23,843 nucleotides of DNA from a virus: IMG/VR virus record IMGVR_UViG_3300021197_000302, positions 1 to 23,843 of that record. The stretch is one strand, 5' to 3'. This document shows positions 5,814 through 14,234 of the stretch, one piece after another. The stretch's first letter is position 1, and each line of letters begins with the position of its first letter. Under the pieces are notes generated by a model. It was not told the DNA's origin, made no database searches, and saw nothing but the letters and a program-made list of their open reading frames with translations. A program made the translations under genes and the position numbers.

Positions 5814-6264
5814 TGCCTGGGCGTTGGGTGAATGTCCGTCCCCACTTTTCCAGGACGTTGAACGATGGACACGCCTTCGAGCTGAATTCGTTGTGGCCAT
5901 GAATGGTGATCGGACCAAACACAAAACGGAGTTGGTCGACCAATTCAAAAAAGGCGCATTCCTGAATGTCCGTCATGGTGTCACACGGATCACCCATCCC
6001 GTCGATCCCTCCAACGTAACAAATGCCGATCGTGTCGTTGTGTCCTTTTGTGTGCGCTCCATTGCGCCACACTGGTCGCCCTCTCTCGACTGTTCCCATG
6101 CCGTCATTGAGGATGATGAAATGGTATCCGATGTCCGACCAATTCCGAGGTGGTGAGGTGTGCCACTCACGAATCGTTTCCGTGGTGATGTTGTCACCTT
6201 CCGAGGTTGCGGAACAATGGAGGATGATTCGGTTGTACTTCACCCCACCAATTGTTTCAACCAT
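5800..6264 (-). CDS. N-acetylmuramoyl-L-alanine amidase (endolysin)
   Basis: A 154-residue zinc amidase of the Amidase_2/PGRP fold, cutting the bond between N-acetylmuramic acid and the stem peptide of the cell wall. Expected zinc ligands are H16 (ILHCSAT), H122 (TIHGHNEF) and C132 (SKACPSF). Y47 (IGYHFII) and K130 occupy the places of the catalytic Tyr and Lys of T7 lysozyme, which is nearly the same length. ATG 6264 is chosen because it immediately precedes the fold; ATG 6306 would add 14 arginine/tryptophan-rich residues. There is no signal peptide, so export needs a holin. It overlaps the XhlA-like gene upstream by 25 nt, making a lysis cassette. Confidence 0.9.
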   Translation of the reverse strand: MVETIGGVKYNRIILHCSATSEGDNITTETIREWHTSPPRNWSDIGYHFIILNDGMGTVERGRPVWRNGAHTKGHNDTIGICYVGGIDGMGDPCDTMTDIQECAFFELVDQLRFVFGPITIHGHNEFSSKACPSFNVLEKWGRTFTQRPGIEEA

Positions 6265-6482
6265 AGGCCAACGGCGAGGAAAAAGGCCCCAACCCCTGAC
6301 CACCACTTTTTTTGGAGTCCATCAATGACCTCATCGTGTTCCTTGACTTGATCGGAAACACCATCCAATTTGGTTTCGACACGCGCCAACGTCGTGATGA
6401 TTTGGTCCAACTTCTCCATGTGGGTTTCAATTTGTCGACGTGAGTTTTGTTTGGGGTTGACGCTGTCAAATTCTGAATGATT
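6240..6482 (-). CDS. XhlA-like membrane protein of the lysis cassette
   Basis: 80 residues from ATG 6482, or 59 from ATG 6419. The middle is a heptad-patterned coiled coil (MEKLDQIITTLARVETKL, then a second helix up to GLQKK). It ends in a single hydrophobic helix, WWSGVGAFFLAVGLWLKQL, close to the C-terminus. That layout, next to an amidase, resembles the haemolysin XhlA family, membrane-anchored helpers of holin/endolysin lysis. The shorter start would place the repeated palindromic motif (6455-6473) 35 nt upstream of the gene, matching the 33-nt spacing at two other sites. With the longer start the motif lies inside codons 4-10. Confidence 0.6.
   Translation of the reverse strand, partial: NHSEFDSVNPKQNSRRQIETHMEKLDQIITTLARVETKLDGVSDQVKEHDEVIDGLQKKWWSGVGAFFLAVGLWLKQLVG
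6455..6473 (-). promoter_or_regulatory. Directional palindromic motif, copy 2 (lysis cassette)
   Basis: The minus strand reads GAATTTGACAGCGTCAACC, matching RAAYTTGACRRCGTCAACS. It overlaps the stop codon (6468-6466) of the upstream gene and points toward the XhlA-like and amidase genes, ending 35 nt before ATG 6419. The 13-bp core is identical to copy 4 upstream of the portal gene. Confidence 0.6.
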
Positions 6483-6717
6483 CATCCACGTCATCAACCA
6501 ATGAGTTCAACAAATCGGTCATCGCTTGATCAACGGACCATTCGGTCACACCTGACAATTTGAGTTCGTGGTAAACGTCACGAACAAGTTGAATTCCACA
6601 CATCATGTTTTTGGCGTACTGTTCACCATAGAACTCCCAAACCATCCCGACATTTCGTTGTTTGTGTTCGGGCCATCGCGAGTTGATTTCGTTGGTTGCG
6701 CCTTCGTGTAACGTCAT
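6466..6717 (-). CDS. Small phage protein of unknown function
   Basis: 83 residues from ATG 6717, beginning one base after the stop of the tail tip/fibre gene. It is rich in aromatic and acidic residues and probably helical (YAKNMMCGIQLVRDVY, then VDQAMTDLLNSLVDD). It has no membrane segment or known motif. Lying between the fibre gene and the lysis cassette, it could be a tail-fibre assembly or lysis accessory protein, but nothing in the sequence proves either. Confidence 0.55.
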   Translation of the reverse strand: MTLHEGATNEINSRWPEHKQRNVGMVWEFYGEQYAKNMMCGIQLVRDVYHELKLSGVTEWSVDQAMTDLLNSLVDDVDESFRI

Positions 6718-6718
6718 G

Positions 6719-9700
6719 TCAAATGTTTTGTGAAAATGATTGTAGGTTACTCCCCGTCCCCACACCACTGAAATCCGCGACCTCAATTTCCTCACCCGAA
6801 AAATTGCCCGTGTTGCTTCCGAAAACCTTGATGTTTGTGGCGTCCGTGAAACTTCGATTGGTTGTTACCGTGATACTCCCAAGCGTTGTGGCCGTTGCAA
6901 ATTCAATTTGAACCCATGCATTCGCCGCCGTGCCGTTCCCAATTGTCCACCAACCCGTGTAGGTGTGGACGTCGCCGACTTTCCAAGGTGCGTAGGTTGA
7001 GGAGTGTTGGTAACCACTCGACAAGGTGATCCCCGATTCGCTTGTGTTGCTTGTCAAACTCGTGGTTGGATATTCGGTCCCGCCTCGATTTGCAAGTGTG
7101 AACAATTGGATGTCGCCGACATACATTTTGGCGGAACTCGCTGACCCCGTTGATGTGTATGACTGAAACCGCCAATGACTGAAATTCCTGGTGGCGATAA
7201 CTTCAAAAGTTGATGTTGTTGTGACGCTTCGGAGTTTACCCACATCGGCGGCAAAAATTCGAAGTTCATATCCCGTGGCCACGGTTGATGGCGCGGAAAA
7301 AGTAACGTTCCCACTACTGTCAACGGTCACGGGGTTCGCTGTTTGTTCCACACCTGCGGAGTTGTACACCCTGGCGTCATATGTCCGACCCGCTGAATGA
7401 TTGGAAATCGAAATCCCACTCACTGCGCCCGCCTGTGAGTATGACGACGCCACCCCCGAAACTGTCGGAGAAACGGTCGTCAACAAACCCGATGTGACAC
7501 CATCTTCATCGACTTGAAAAATGGTTGTCCCCGCTTGGTTTTTTACGATGAACGCTTGGGCGGGTTCGTTGCTGTCATAGTCCAAAACAACCGTGACATT
7601 TCCGTTGGATTGTATTTCCAGGTCGGACGGTGACGACCCCGCAACGGTGGACGGACCAATTGCCGATGACCCACCACCAATGAAATTGAGGTTGGTGGTG
7701 TATAGGTCGCCCGATATGGTCGCATCACCTCCAAAGGTTGCGTCGCCTGTGAATGAACCCGCCACGCCCGAAATGGACCCCGTGATTGATCCAATGTTAC
7801 CGACTGAGGCGATCGACCCCGTGGTCACAATGTTGGTGAATGTTGGCGATGAGTTCACGCCGATTGTCACTTCGTCCGTTGTGGCGTCCGTGGTCAACAC
7901 GGCATTGGTTCCCGCGGCCAACGTCAACGTGTCGTTCGTTGCATCGGCCACCACATTTGATTGTCCCGAAACGGCGATCGTTCCAAAGGCGTTTCCACCT
8001 CCTCCACCACTGGATGTTTGCGCGGTCCATTCACTGGACGCGTTGTCCCATGTCAACACTTGACCATCCGTTGGTGAGGCGTTGACGTCATCCAGGTCAT
8101 TCAAATCAATCCCCGACACATTCCCCGAAAACTCGATGTTTGGCAACTGCGAACCCTGGGTCCCCTGAATGGTGATCGCCGTGGAACTTGTTTGACTGTT
8201 CGATGGTCCCACCTGGACGGCCATTTCTATTGACCCTGGTGAGGTTTCGGACATGTCAATGTGTGTGTTTCCCCCACCCGCTTGGAGTTTTGCGGTGGTT
8301 GACGTGAGGCCCATGAATGATGACGTGGTGTTCTTTCCACTGTCAACATATACACCCGCACCGCCACCCGTGAGGGTGGATTTCAAAACGTTTTGGATCG
8401 ACGTGACATCGCTTTCAACGGAGGTGATGTCCGACGCATTTGTCGCAACGCCTGACGCATTGGTTGCGATGTTGGTGACGTTGGTTCCAACCTGGGATTC
8501 GATGGTGTCCAAGTTCACCGCCTGGGTCACTGTGATGTTGTCGGTTTTGGTTTGGATCGCGGTGATGTCATCATACGCCTCGGCGATGATCCCTTGCGTG
8601 AACCCTTCGGGTGTTTCGGTCGACGATGCACCGATCGCACCAACGGGGGCAACACCGCCATTGGGACCACCTCCCGATCCTCCATCCCCTTTTCCTTTTC
8701 CTTTGACGTCTTGGGCCTCCTCATGGCTCAATCGTTGACGCGATTTCACAAAGGCGTCCACGTCAAATGTGGCGGGACCACCTGTCATTGACAACCTCAT
8801 CGGGACCAGGTATTCGACGAGGTCCGATTGGGTCGAACAATTGTGTTTCATCACCGTCAACATGTCCATCGGTGCGGACGTGTTGGATGCGGTTGAATGC
8901 TTTGGGGCAATGACCCCACGTTGAACGCCCATCACGTTCCCCCTCATGAACAAGTGTTCGCGACACATGGCCAACAAAAGTTCGGTGGGTTGATCATCAC
9001 CCGAAACCGAATCGGTCACACTATTCCACCCCGTTGTGGTGAGGAATGGGGTGATTGAATTGACACCGTATTGAATAACCGACAAGGCCCCGTCACTTTG
9101 AGGAACTCCCGCCACGGTGTTGTCGCCCAAGCTGGTTTCCCCAAGGTCAATGAATTCGGTGTTGGATGTTTGCTCAACGAACACATCCACATCGGCGTCA
9201 TCGGAGTTGTTCCCGATTCCCACGACCATGTTGTCCAACCTGTCGGCGGGTGCGCTTTGCGAGTATGACGCCAAATCCGAACCCGTGGAATCGTAATTGA
9301 CGATCGCCACCGATTGGAAAACGTTTTCAAGTTGAGGGAATGTTTGACGGACGTTTCCATCGCATGTGACGACAATTCGGTCAAACGTTATTTCGACCCC
9401 TGTGTATGATGACGAGGTGGATGGCAATGGGACCGTGATGAAATCAATGTCATGGGCGACGTCATCTTGTTGGGTTTGGTTGACCCTGTATTCGAACTCC
9501 GCGTTTTGTGTGGCGCGGATATGCAACCCGCCCACACGGGTCCATCCCTGGGACTCCTCCACCTCGGCGGCGGGTGTTGAATGCGTCCACGGGATGATGA
9601 TGTCAAAAAACTTTTCGGTTGATGACCATGACGGCGATGGGACCGATAATTCCTTGAAATCCAAATCACCACCCGTTCCCGTTGGCATGTCGATTGACGT

Positions 9701-11089
9701 GGTGTCGGTGTCGACCGTGTATTCGCTTCCGTAGTAAAGGGACCCGACTTTGAGTTTGCATCGAAGGACGATCCGCGCCCCAATGCGATCGGTTCCGTAA
9801 TCGTTGACCGCATTTCCCAAAACCCCAAATTCCTTGACAAGATCGCCCGACGTGTATGTCCCACGAATGTTGAATGAATCACCCTCGGACACCACCAAAT
9901 TGGCGTTCCCAAATCCTTTGGTTCCTCCACCGCTGTTGGGATAATCCAAATAAAAATTCCGAGGTACTCCGAAAACGGATCGTTGGCCCGCGTCGGTGAG
10001 TGTAACGGTGGCCCGTTTGACTGGCAACAAATACGAATTGGCCCACCCATCACCCAACGCGTGGTTGGTTTCAACATCCTGTTCGAAGTTGATGTCCTCA
10101 TGGGTTGAGGTGTTCACGTTCAAACTCCCACTCAATGTGGTTTGGATCGTTTCGGTGGCGACCTGGGTTCGTGTCCATTTTTGAACCCGCAATGTGTGCG
10201 CCCAATTGTACGCGTTCGGAGGGAACACCCACCACCCGAATCGAGTGAGGAACATTCGCGCCCCAAGTGCGATGGCGATTTCCTCCAAAACATCACGGCA
10301 TGAATTGAAATCACGGGGTTTGGCAACCCGTCGGTCGTATTTGTCGGTTTTCCCTTCTTTGCGTTTTGAGAATGTCGCGGCGTTCACGACCGTCCTTTCC
10401 AGGACACCCGCGGGGAATGCGTCCCCCGCTGTTGAGGTCCAATTGGACGTGGCCAAATGGCTGTCATTGTAAAGGTCCACCACCTCATTCAATTGGTATT
10501 CCGACCCATTCCAAAAATTGGCGGTCGGGATTTTGTTGAGGCATGTGGCGACCACTTCGGCCAATGACATTTGGTCCAAGTATGCGTCGCCATCATCGGC
10601 GAACTCGATGTCACCCAATCGTTGCAAACCACACGACGCCGACAACGTCACCAAATATGGACGGTCCTTCAATTCATATTCAATGGCCTCATGGTTGAGG
10701 GTTCCCACCCAATATGGTTTCCAGGTTGTTCCCCCGTCGTCATAGTACACCGCCAAACCGAACCGCCTGTCATTGGATGATTTGATGATCGACACCAATG
10801 GTTCCATTGCTGACGTGGAAATGGCCAATGTGATTTCACACGATGACGGGATCAAGGTTCCACCGATGTGATCGGATGGACCGTCCCAACTCAAATTGAA
10901 ACCGTCCGATGTCAACTCCACGTCATGTGGTGCGTCGGATGGTGACAAATTGAACTCGGACGCGGCGATCGACGTGGTTTCATTGTCAATGACTTCGACC
11001 CGCCATTGCCGTCCCTGGGCGTCATAAAATTCCGACGCGTACCGTGCGCGCCAATTGCCTGTTGTGGTGTTGGTTGCTTGATTTGGCAT
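6719..11089 (-). CDS. Tail tip/baseplate protein fused to a tail fibre
   Basis: A 1456-residue structural protein, the largest in the window. Residues 1 to about 790 look like a baseplate or tail-tip protein, beginning with a beta-rich distal-tail-like region (FYDAQGRQWRVEVID) and holding a long middle with no enzymatic motif. A Gly-rich linker lies at about 795-815. A helical heptad region follows (about 835-900, with repeated TNVTNIATNASGVATNASD-type sequence), then a fibre-like beta region with PTDGQVLTWD near 1010 and FGGDATISGDLY near 1120. Next comes a possible Ig-like region at about 1200-1290. The last roughly 150 residues (ANAWVQIEFA and similar strands) resemble a discoidin/F5-8-type carbohydrate-binding domain. 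The C-terminus is the likely receptor-binding end. It overlaps the tape measure stop by one base (TAATG). Confidence 0.8.
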   Translation of the reverse strand: MPNQATNTTTGNWRARYASEFYDAQGRQWRVEVIDNETTSIAASEFNLSPSDAPHDVELTSDGFNLSWDGPSDHIGGTLIPSSCEITLAISTSAMEPLVSIIKSSNDRRFGLAVYYDDGGTTWKPYWVGTLNHEAIEYELKDRPYLVTLSASCGLQRLGDIEFADDGDAYLDQMSLAEVVATCLNKIPTANFWNGSEYQLNEVVDLYNDSHLATSNWTSTAGDAFPAGVLERTVVNAATFSKRKEGKTDKYDRRVAKPRDFNSCRDVLEEIAIALGARMFLTRFGWWVFPPNAYNWAHTLRVQKWTRTQVATETIQTTLSGSLNVNTSTHEDINFEQDVETNHALGDGWANSYLLPVKRATVTLTDAGQRSVFGVPRNFYLDYPNSGGGTKGFGNANLVVSEGDSFNIRGTYTSGDLVKEFGVLGNAVNDYGTDRIGARIVLRCKLKVGSLYYGSEYTVDTDTTSIDMPTGTGGDLDFKELSVPSPSWSSTEKFFDIIIPWTHSTPAAEVEESQGWTRVGGLHIRATQNAEFEYRVNQTQQDDVAHDIDFITVPLPSTSSSYTGVEITFDRIVVTCDGNVRQTFPQLENVFQSVAIVNYDSTGSDLASYSQSAPADRLDNMVVGIGNNSDDADVDVFVEQTSNTEFIDLGETSLGDNTVAGVPQSDGALSVIQYGVNSITPFLTTTGWNSVTDSVSGDDQPTELLLAMCREHLFMRGNVMGVQRGVIAPKHSTASNTSAPMDMLTVMKHNCSTQSDLVEYLVPMRLSMTGGPATFDVDAFVKSRQRLSHEEAQDVKGKGKGDGGSGGGPNGGVAPVGAIGASSTETPEGFTQGIIAEAYDDITAIQTKTDNITVTQAVNLDTIESQVGTNVTNIATNASGVATNASDITSVESDVTSIQNVLKSTLTGGGAGVYVDSGKNTTSSFMGLTSTTAKLQAGGGNTHIDMSETSPGSIEMAVQVGPSNSQTSSTAITIQGTQGSQLPNIEFSGNVSGIDLNDLDDVNASPTDGQVLTWDNASSEWTAQTSSGGGGGNAFGTIAVSGQSNVVADATNDTLTLAAGTNAVLTTDATTDEVTIGVNSSPTFTNIVTTGSIASVGNIGSITGSISGVAGSFTGDATFGGDATISGDLYTTNLNFIGGGSSAIGPSTVAGSSPSDLEIQSNGNVTVVLDYDSNEPAQAFIVKNQAGTTIFQVDEDGVTSGLLTTVSPTVSGVASSYSQAGAVSGISISNHSAGRTYDARVYNSAGVEQTANPVTVDSSGNVTFSAPSTVATGYELRIFAADVGKLRSVTTTSTFEVIATRNFSHWRFQSYTSTGSASSAKMYVGDIQLFTLANRGGTEYPTTSLTSNTSESGITLSSGYQHSSTYAPWKVGDVHTYTGWWTIGNGTAANAWVQIEFATATTLGSITVTTNRSFTDATNIKVFGSNTGNFSGEEIEVADFSGVGTGSNLQSFSQNI

Positions 11090-13887
11090 TATCGACCGCG
11101 ATTTCGTTTTGCCCGTTCTTGGGCCAATAAGATGTCCGAACCATGAATCCGTCCCGTCACATTCATGTTTTGTGATGTCCCCGCAACTTGCCCGAGGAAC
11201 GATCCCATTTTTTCCATTGGGATAACAGCTTCACGGCCCGAGGGATTGTCGCCGATGAGGGCGAGTTGTGGTCCAAGGGTCATTCCCCCGTCATGGAGTT
11301 TTGGAATGGACCCAAGCAATGAGGCGATCGCGGCTTTGTATCCCGCGGCCTTTGCCACACCCGACGCGCCACCCGTGGCGATGTTGTCAGGTGTTGGACT
11401 GAATGCGAGCGCGATGGCATTGGCGACCGCCGATTTGATCGCCCCCAAAATGAGTTGTTGGAATATGTTTGAAACGGACTGACCAAATGAAATGGAATCG
11501 TCGGTGGCGGATGCAAACCCCGCCCCAATGATGTCGGCGGCAACACGTCCCGCATCGGCGGCATTGAACAACGTTTCGGATGTTTGCTTTGCCCCTTCGG
11601 TGTTGGAATCCAACAAGTCCCGCAATTCCAACATTTTGGCATTGAGGACCGTGAATTGTTCCGTGTCAATGAAATCAGGATCGGCCAACAATGAGTTGAC
11701 CAAAAACGATTCGAGTTCGGCGAGGGTCCGTTTGGCCAATTCCATGTCGTCAATGATCCCCAACCCCTTTTGTGTTTGGAGTTCGGCAACTGCGACATTG
11801 AAATCCTCGGCGAGTTTTGCCGCGGTGGATTGTGTGACCTCGGCGAACGTTTGCATTTGGGCAACCAATGCGACCAATGCATCATCCGCATTTTTGAAAT
11901 CCGCGGTGACAATCTCTTTGATCGCCCCTTCGATTGCGGCGAACTTTTGATCATCAAAGTTTTCGCCAAACAACACCTCCAATTCCGCGATGTCGGCGAG
12001 TTCCTTTTTGAGTTCGGATTGTACGTCGGCGAGGGTTTTGGGTGCGTCCTTCAACAACGATGACACGTCGATCGGGTCGGGTTCATCACCGTCAGGGTTC
12101 AACGCCTCATCCAACGCCGATTGGAATTTGTCGCGCTTGGCCTCCAATCCTGAACGGTATTCACTCACGGTGGCGTCGACCACCTTTTGCAAACGGCCTT
12201 CGACAAATGCGATGGCGTCATCACCGAACAATCCTTGTTGGACTGCCTGGGCGGTGAGGATGTTGATTTGTTCTTGGAGTTTGGTTCCGAGTTCCTTTTT
12301 CAGCAACGGGGAAAGTTCATCCCCGATTTTGCCAATGTCCTGAACCCTGAATCCCGTTCGATCAAGTTCGACGGACACTTTGGATGAAACCGCCTTTGTG
12401 TTGAACGCCTCCAATTGGGCGTTGATTTGCGCCACCCCATTCCTCAATTCCTTGATGGACGCCATGTTGACATCCAGGTTGAGGGCGGTTCGTAGGATGC
12501 CCACTTGTTTGGCCAACTCAATGTTGGCGGCGCGGGTTTGCTCAACCAACTCACGTTCCTCATCGGACATTTTGCCCATGTTCGCGATGAACGGAATGGC
12601 CACCGCGGTGATGGCGGTGATGACTGTGATGATGGCCCCAATGGGATTGGCGGCGACCGCCCGTCCTAATGTGCGAACCATGACGGCCATTCGTTTGAAA
12701 CGCATGTTGGCCGTGAATCCTTTGGCGGCGACGGCGGTGAATGCCTGGGACATACCCAACACCAACCGTGTCACACCACCCGCGATGGATGTGAGTGGAC
12801 CCAATGCCGCAATGAATGCGACAACCTTGATGGTTGTTTTTTGTGTTTCGGATGACATCGCCCCAAATGCTTGGGCCATGCTTTTGATCCTGTCAATGAT
12901 TTTGAGGACCACGGGGGCGAGTGCGTTTCCGATTTGGATTTGTGCGCCCTCTATGGCGGATTTCATGGATGCGATGCCCCCTTTGGCGGAATCATCCATT
13001 TCATCGGACATGGCTTTGGCCCGTCCTTCGGATGACTTTAATTCCAACCCGAGGGCGGCGAGGTCATCTTTGTTTTTCCCAAGGATCGGGGAAAGGATCG
13101 CGGCCCGTTTCCCAAGCAAATCGACGGCGTCTTTGTAGGACAACGAACCGTTGATGATCCCCGTGAAAACCTCTTTGACGTTGAACCCCTCGGCGGCCAA
13201 CTGTGAAAACGCCATTTTGAGTTTGGTTCCCGCGTCGGTTCCTTCAATCCCATTGTTGGCGAGTACACCCAACAACGCGGTGGTTTCCTCCAAGCTGAAC
13301 CCAAATTCCTTGGCGACTGGGGCCACGTTGCCCATTGCCCCACCAAACTTTTCAAGGTCCAAGGCGGACGCACCAAATGCGGTGGCCATGACATCAGCAA
13401 CCGCGCCCGCGTCCTCGGCCTCCAACCCAAATTGGTTGATGGTTTTGACGACTGTTTCGGCGGTTGGTCCCAATTCATTCCCGAACGCCTGGGCGAGTGA
13501 CAAGGTGGATGATGTCGCCTTGACAATCTCATCGGAGGAAAGGCCCAATTTTGCCATTTCCAATTGGAGGGATGACACGGACGAAGCGGAAAAAACGGTG
13601 GACGCGCCCAAGTCCAACGCGCTTTGGTTGAGTTTGTCAAACTCTTTTCCCGTGGCCCCTGACACGGCCTTCACTTTTTTCATCGCCAATTCAAAATCGG
13701 CGGCCACCTTGAATGATGACGCGCCGATCGCGGCGAGTGGTGCGGTGAGGCCAATGGTGAGGCCACGACCAACACTCGAAAGTTGGGTGGATGTTGCTTT
13801 GAGTTTGCGTTGGGCCGATGTCAACCCCCGTTCAAATTTGTCACTTTTTAATCCGAGGACGACGGAAAGGAGGGATTGACGCGCCAT
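11089..13887 (-). CDS. Tail tape measure protein (TP901 family)
   Basis: A 932-residue protein that sets tail length and occupies the tail lumen. The N-terminal 30-330 region has the TP901-type core (ALDLGASTVFSASSVSSLQ, then a Leu/Ala-rich domain with NNGIEGTDAGTKLKMAF). Hydrophobic segments lie at about 350-375 and 407-435, with another at about 800-830; these may insert into the host membrane during DNA ejection. Long charged helices fill 440-780. The end carries GPQLALIGDNPSGREAVIP, a motif commonly found near the C-terminus of tape measures. At roughly 1.5 angstroms per residue it would imply a tail of about 140 nm, a rule of thumb only. The gene overlaps the chaperone extension upstream by 40 nt. 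Confidence 0.92.
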   Translation of the reverse strand: MARQSLLSVVLGLKSDKFERGLTSAQRKLKATSTQLSSVGRGLTIGLTAPLAAIGASSFKVAADFELAMKKVKAVSGATGKEFDKLNQSALDLGASTVFSASSVSSLQLEMAKLGLSSDEIVKATSSTLSLAQAFGNELGPTAETVVKTINQFGLEAEDAGAVADVMATAFGASALDLEKFGGAMGNVAPVAKEFGFSLEETTALLGVLANNGIEGTDAGTKLKMAFSQLAAEGFNVKEVFTGIINGSLSYKDAVDLLGKRAAILSPILGKNKDDLAALGLELKSSEGRAKAMSDEMDDSAKGGIASMKSAIEGAQIQIGNALAPVVLKIIDRIKSMAQAFGAMSSETQKTTIKVVAFIAALGPLTSIAGGVTRLVLGMSQAFTAVAAKGFTANMRFKRMAVMVRTLGRAVAANPIGAIITVITAITAVAIPFIANMGKMSDEERELVEQTRAANIELAKQVGILRTALNLDVNMASIKELRNGVAQINAQLEAFNTKAVSSKVSVELDRTGFRVQDIGKIGDELSPLLKKELGTKLQEQINILTAQAVQQGLFGDDAIAFVEGRLQKVVDATVSEYRSGLEAKRDKFQSALDEALNPDGDEPDPIDVSSLLKDAPKTLADVQSELKKELADIAELEVLFGENFDDQKFAAIEGAIKEIVTADFKNADDALVALVAQMQTFAEVTQSTAAKLAEDFNVAVAELQTQKGLGIIDDMELAKRTLAELESFLVNSLLADPDFIDTEQFTVLNAKMLELRDLLDSNTEGAKQTSETLFNAADAGRVAADIIGAGFASATDDSISFGQSVSNIFQQLILGAIKSAVANAIALAFSPTPDNIATGGASGVAKAAGYKAAIASLLGSIPKLHDGGMTLGPQLALIGDNPSGREAVIPMEKMGSFLGQVAGTSQNMNVTGRIHGSDILLAQERAKRNRGR

Positions 13888-14234
13888 TGTGAAATGAGGT
13901 TTTTTTGTTCTTCGGTTACTTCATTCGATCCACTTTCATTGGTTTCGGTTTCGATGTCCTTGTATGGTGTAAAGTCCGCGGGATCAAACGGGGTTGGACG
14001 TCGCTTCGGGTCACGGTTGGCATTGGCGAACAACGCCATGAAACTGGACGTGTGGTTCCACATGCGGCGGTCGTCATCAATTCGTCCTTTGCTGAATGCG
14101 AAGAGTTCGAAAAATGTGAACGACCAAAACTCATGTGGTCGGAGTCCAAGTCCTAACCCGTGGCGGTATAGGTCCGCCCATGTTTGGAGGGATGAGGGAA
14201 CGGATTTTGGCCCGTCCCCTCCTGTCAGTTTCCC
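13848..14234 (-). CDS. Tail assembly chaperone, frameshifted C-terminal extension (gpT-like)
   Basis: An uninterrupted -1 frame runs from the slippery site to the stop at 13850-13848. It has no start codon until Met 14063, so independent initiation would lose its conserved first half. It encodes about 126 residues including WADLYRHGLGLGLRPHEFW, FFELFAFSKGRIDDDRRMW and an acidic end with NEVTEEQKNL. The LGLxPxEFW...GRxDDxRxMW pattern is typical of second tail-chaperone domains in siphoviruses. As in lambda gpG/gpGT, the fusion probably bridges tape measure and tail tube proteins during assembly and is absent from the virion. It overlaps the tape measure start by 40 nt. Confidence 0.85.
   Translation of the reverse strand, partial: GKLTGGDGPKSVPSSLQTWADLYRHGLGLGLRPHEFWSFTFFELFAFSKGRIDDDRRMWNHTSSFMALFANANRDPKRRPTPFDPADFTPYKDIETETNESGSNEVTEEQKNLISQWRVNPSFPSSSD

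Noticed and set aside
5300-6156. Plus-strand open frames at 5300-5794 and 5569-6156
   Set aside because: They lie antisense to the nuclease and amidase, whose catalytic motifs are clear, and show no family features.
8380-8600. Repetitive sequence in the tail fibre region as a CRISPR or DNA repeat array
   Set aside because: The repetition is at protein level (heptad Thr/Asn/Val pattern of a trimeric coiled coil) with no regular DNA repeat and spacer structure.
9388-10101. Minus-strand frame in another register inside the tail tip gene
   Set aside because: Low-complexity Arg/Ser/Pro translation typical of a shifted frame within a real coding region.
6719-11089. Diversity-generating retroelement acting on the fibre gene
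   Set aside because: No reverse transcriptase gene or template repeat was seen in the window, so there is no support for it.
13636-13650. Palindrome GAGTTTGTCAAACTC within the tape measure gene
   Set aside because: A single copy inside coding sequence, away from any gene start, and not matching the repeated motif.
12380-13879. Long plus-strand open frames (12380-13138 and 13151-13879) opposite the tape measure gene
   Set aside because: They are exact antisense of a well-supported gene, have Ala/Ser/Asn-rich compositions without domains, and arise because the codon bias of the real gene avoids stops on the other strand.
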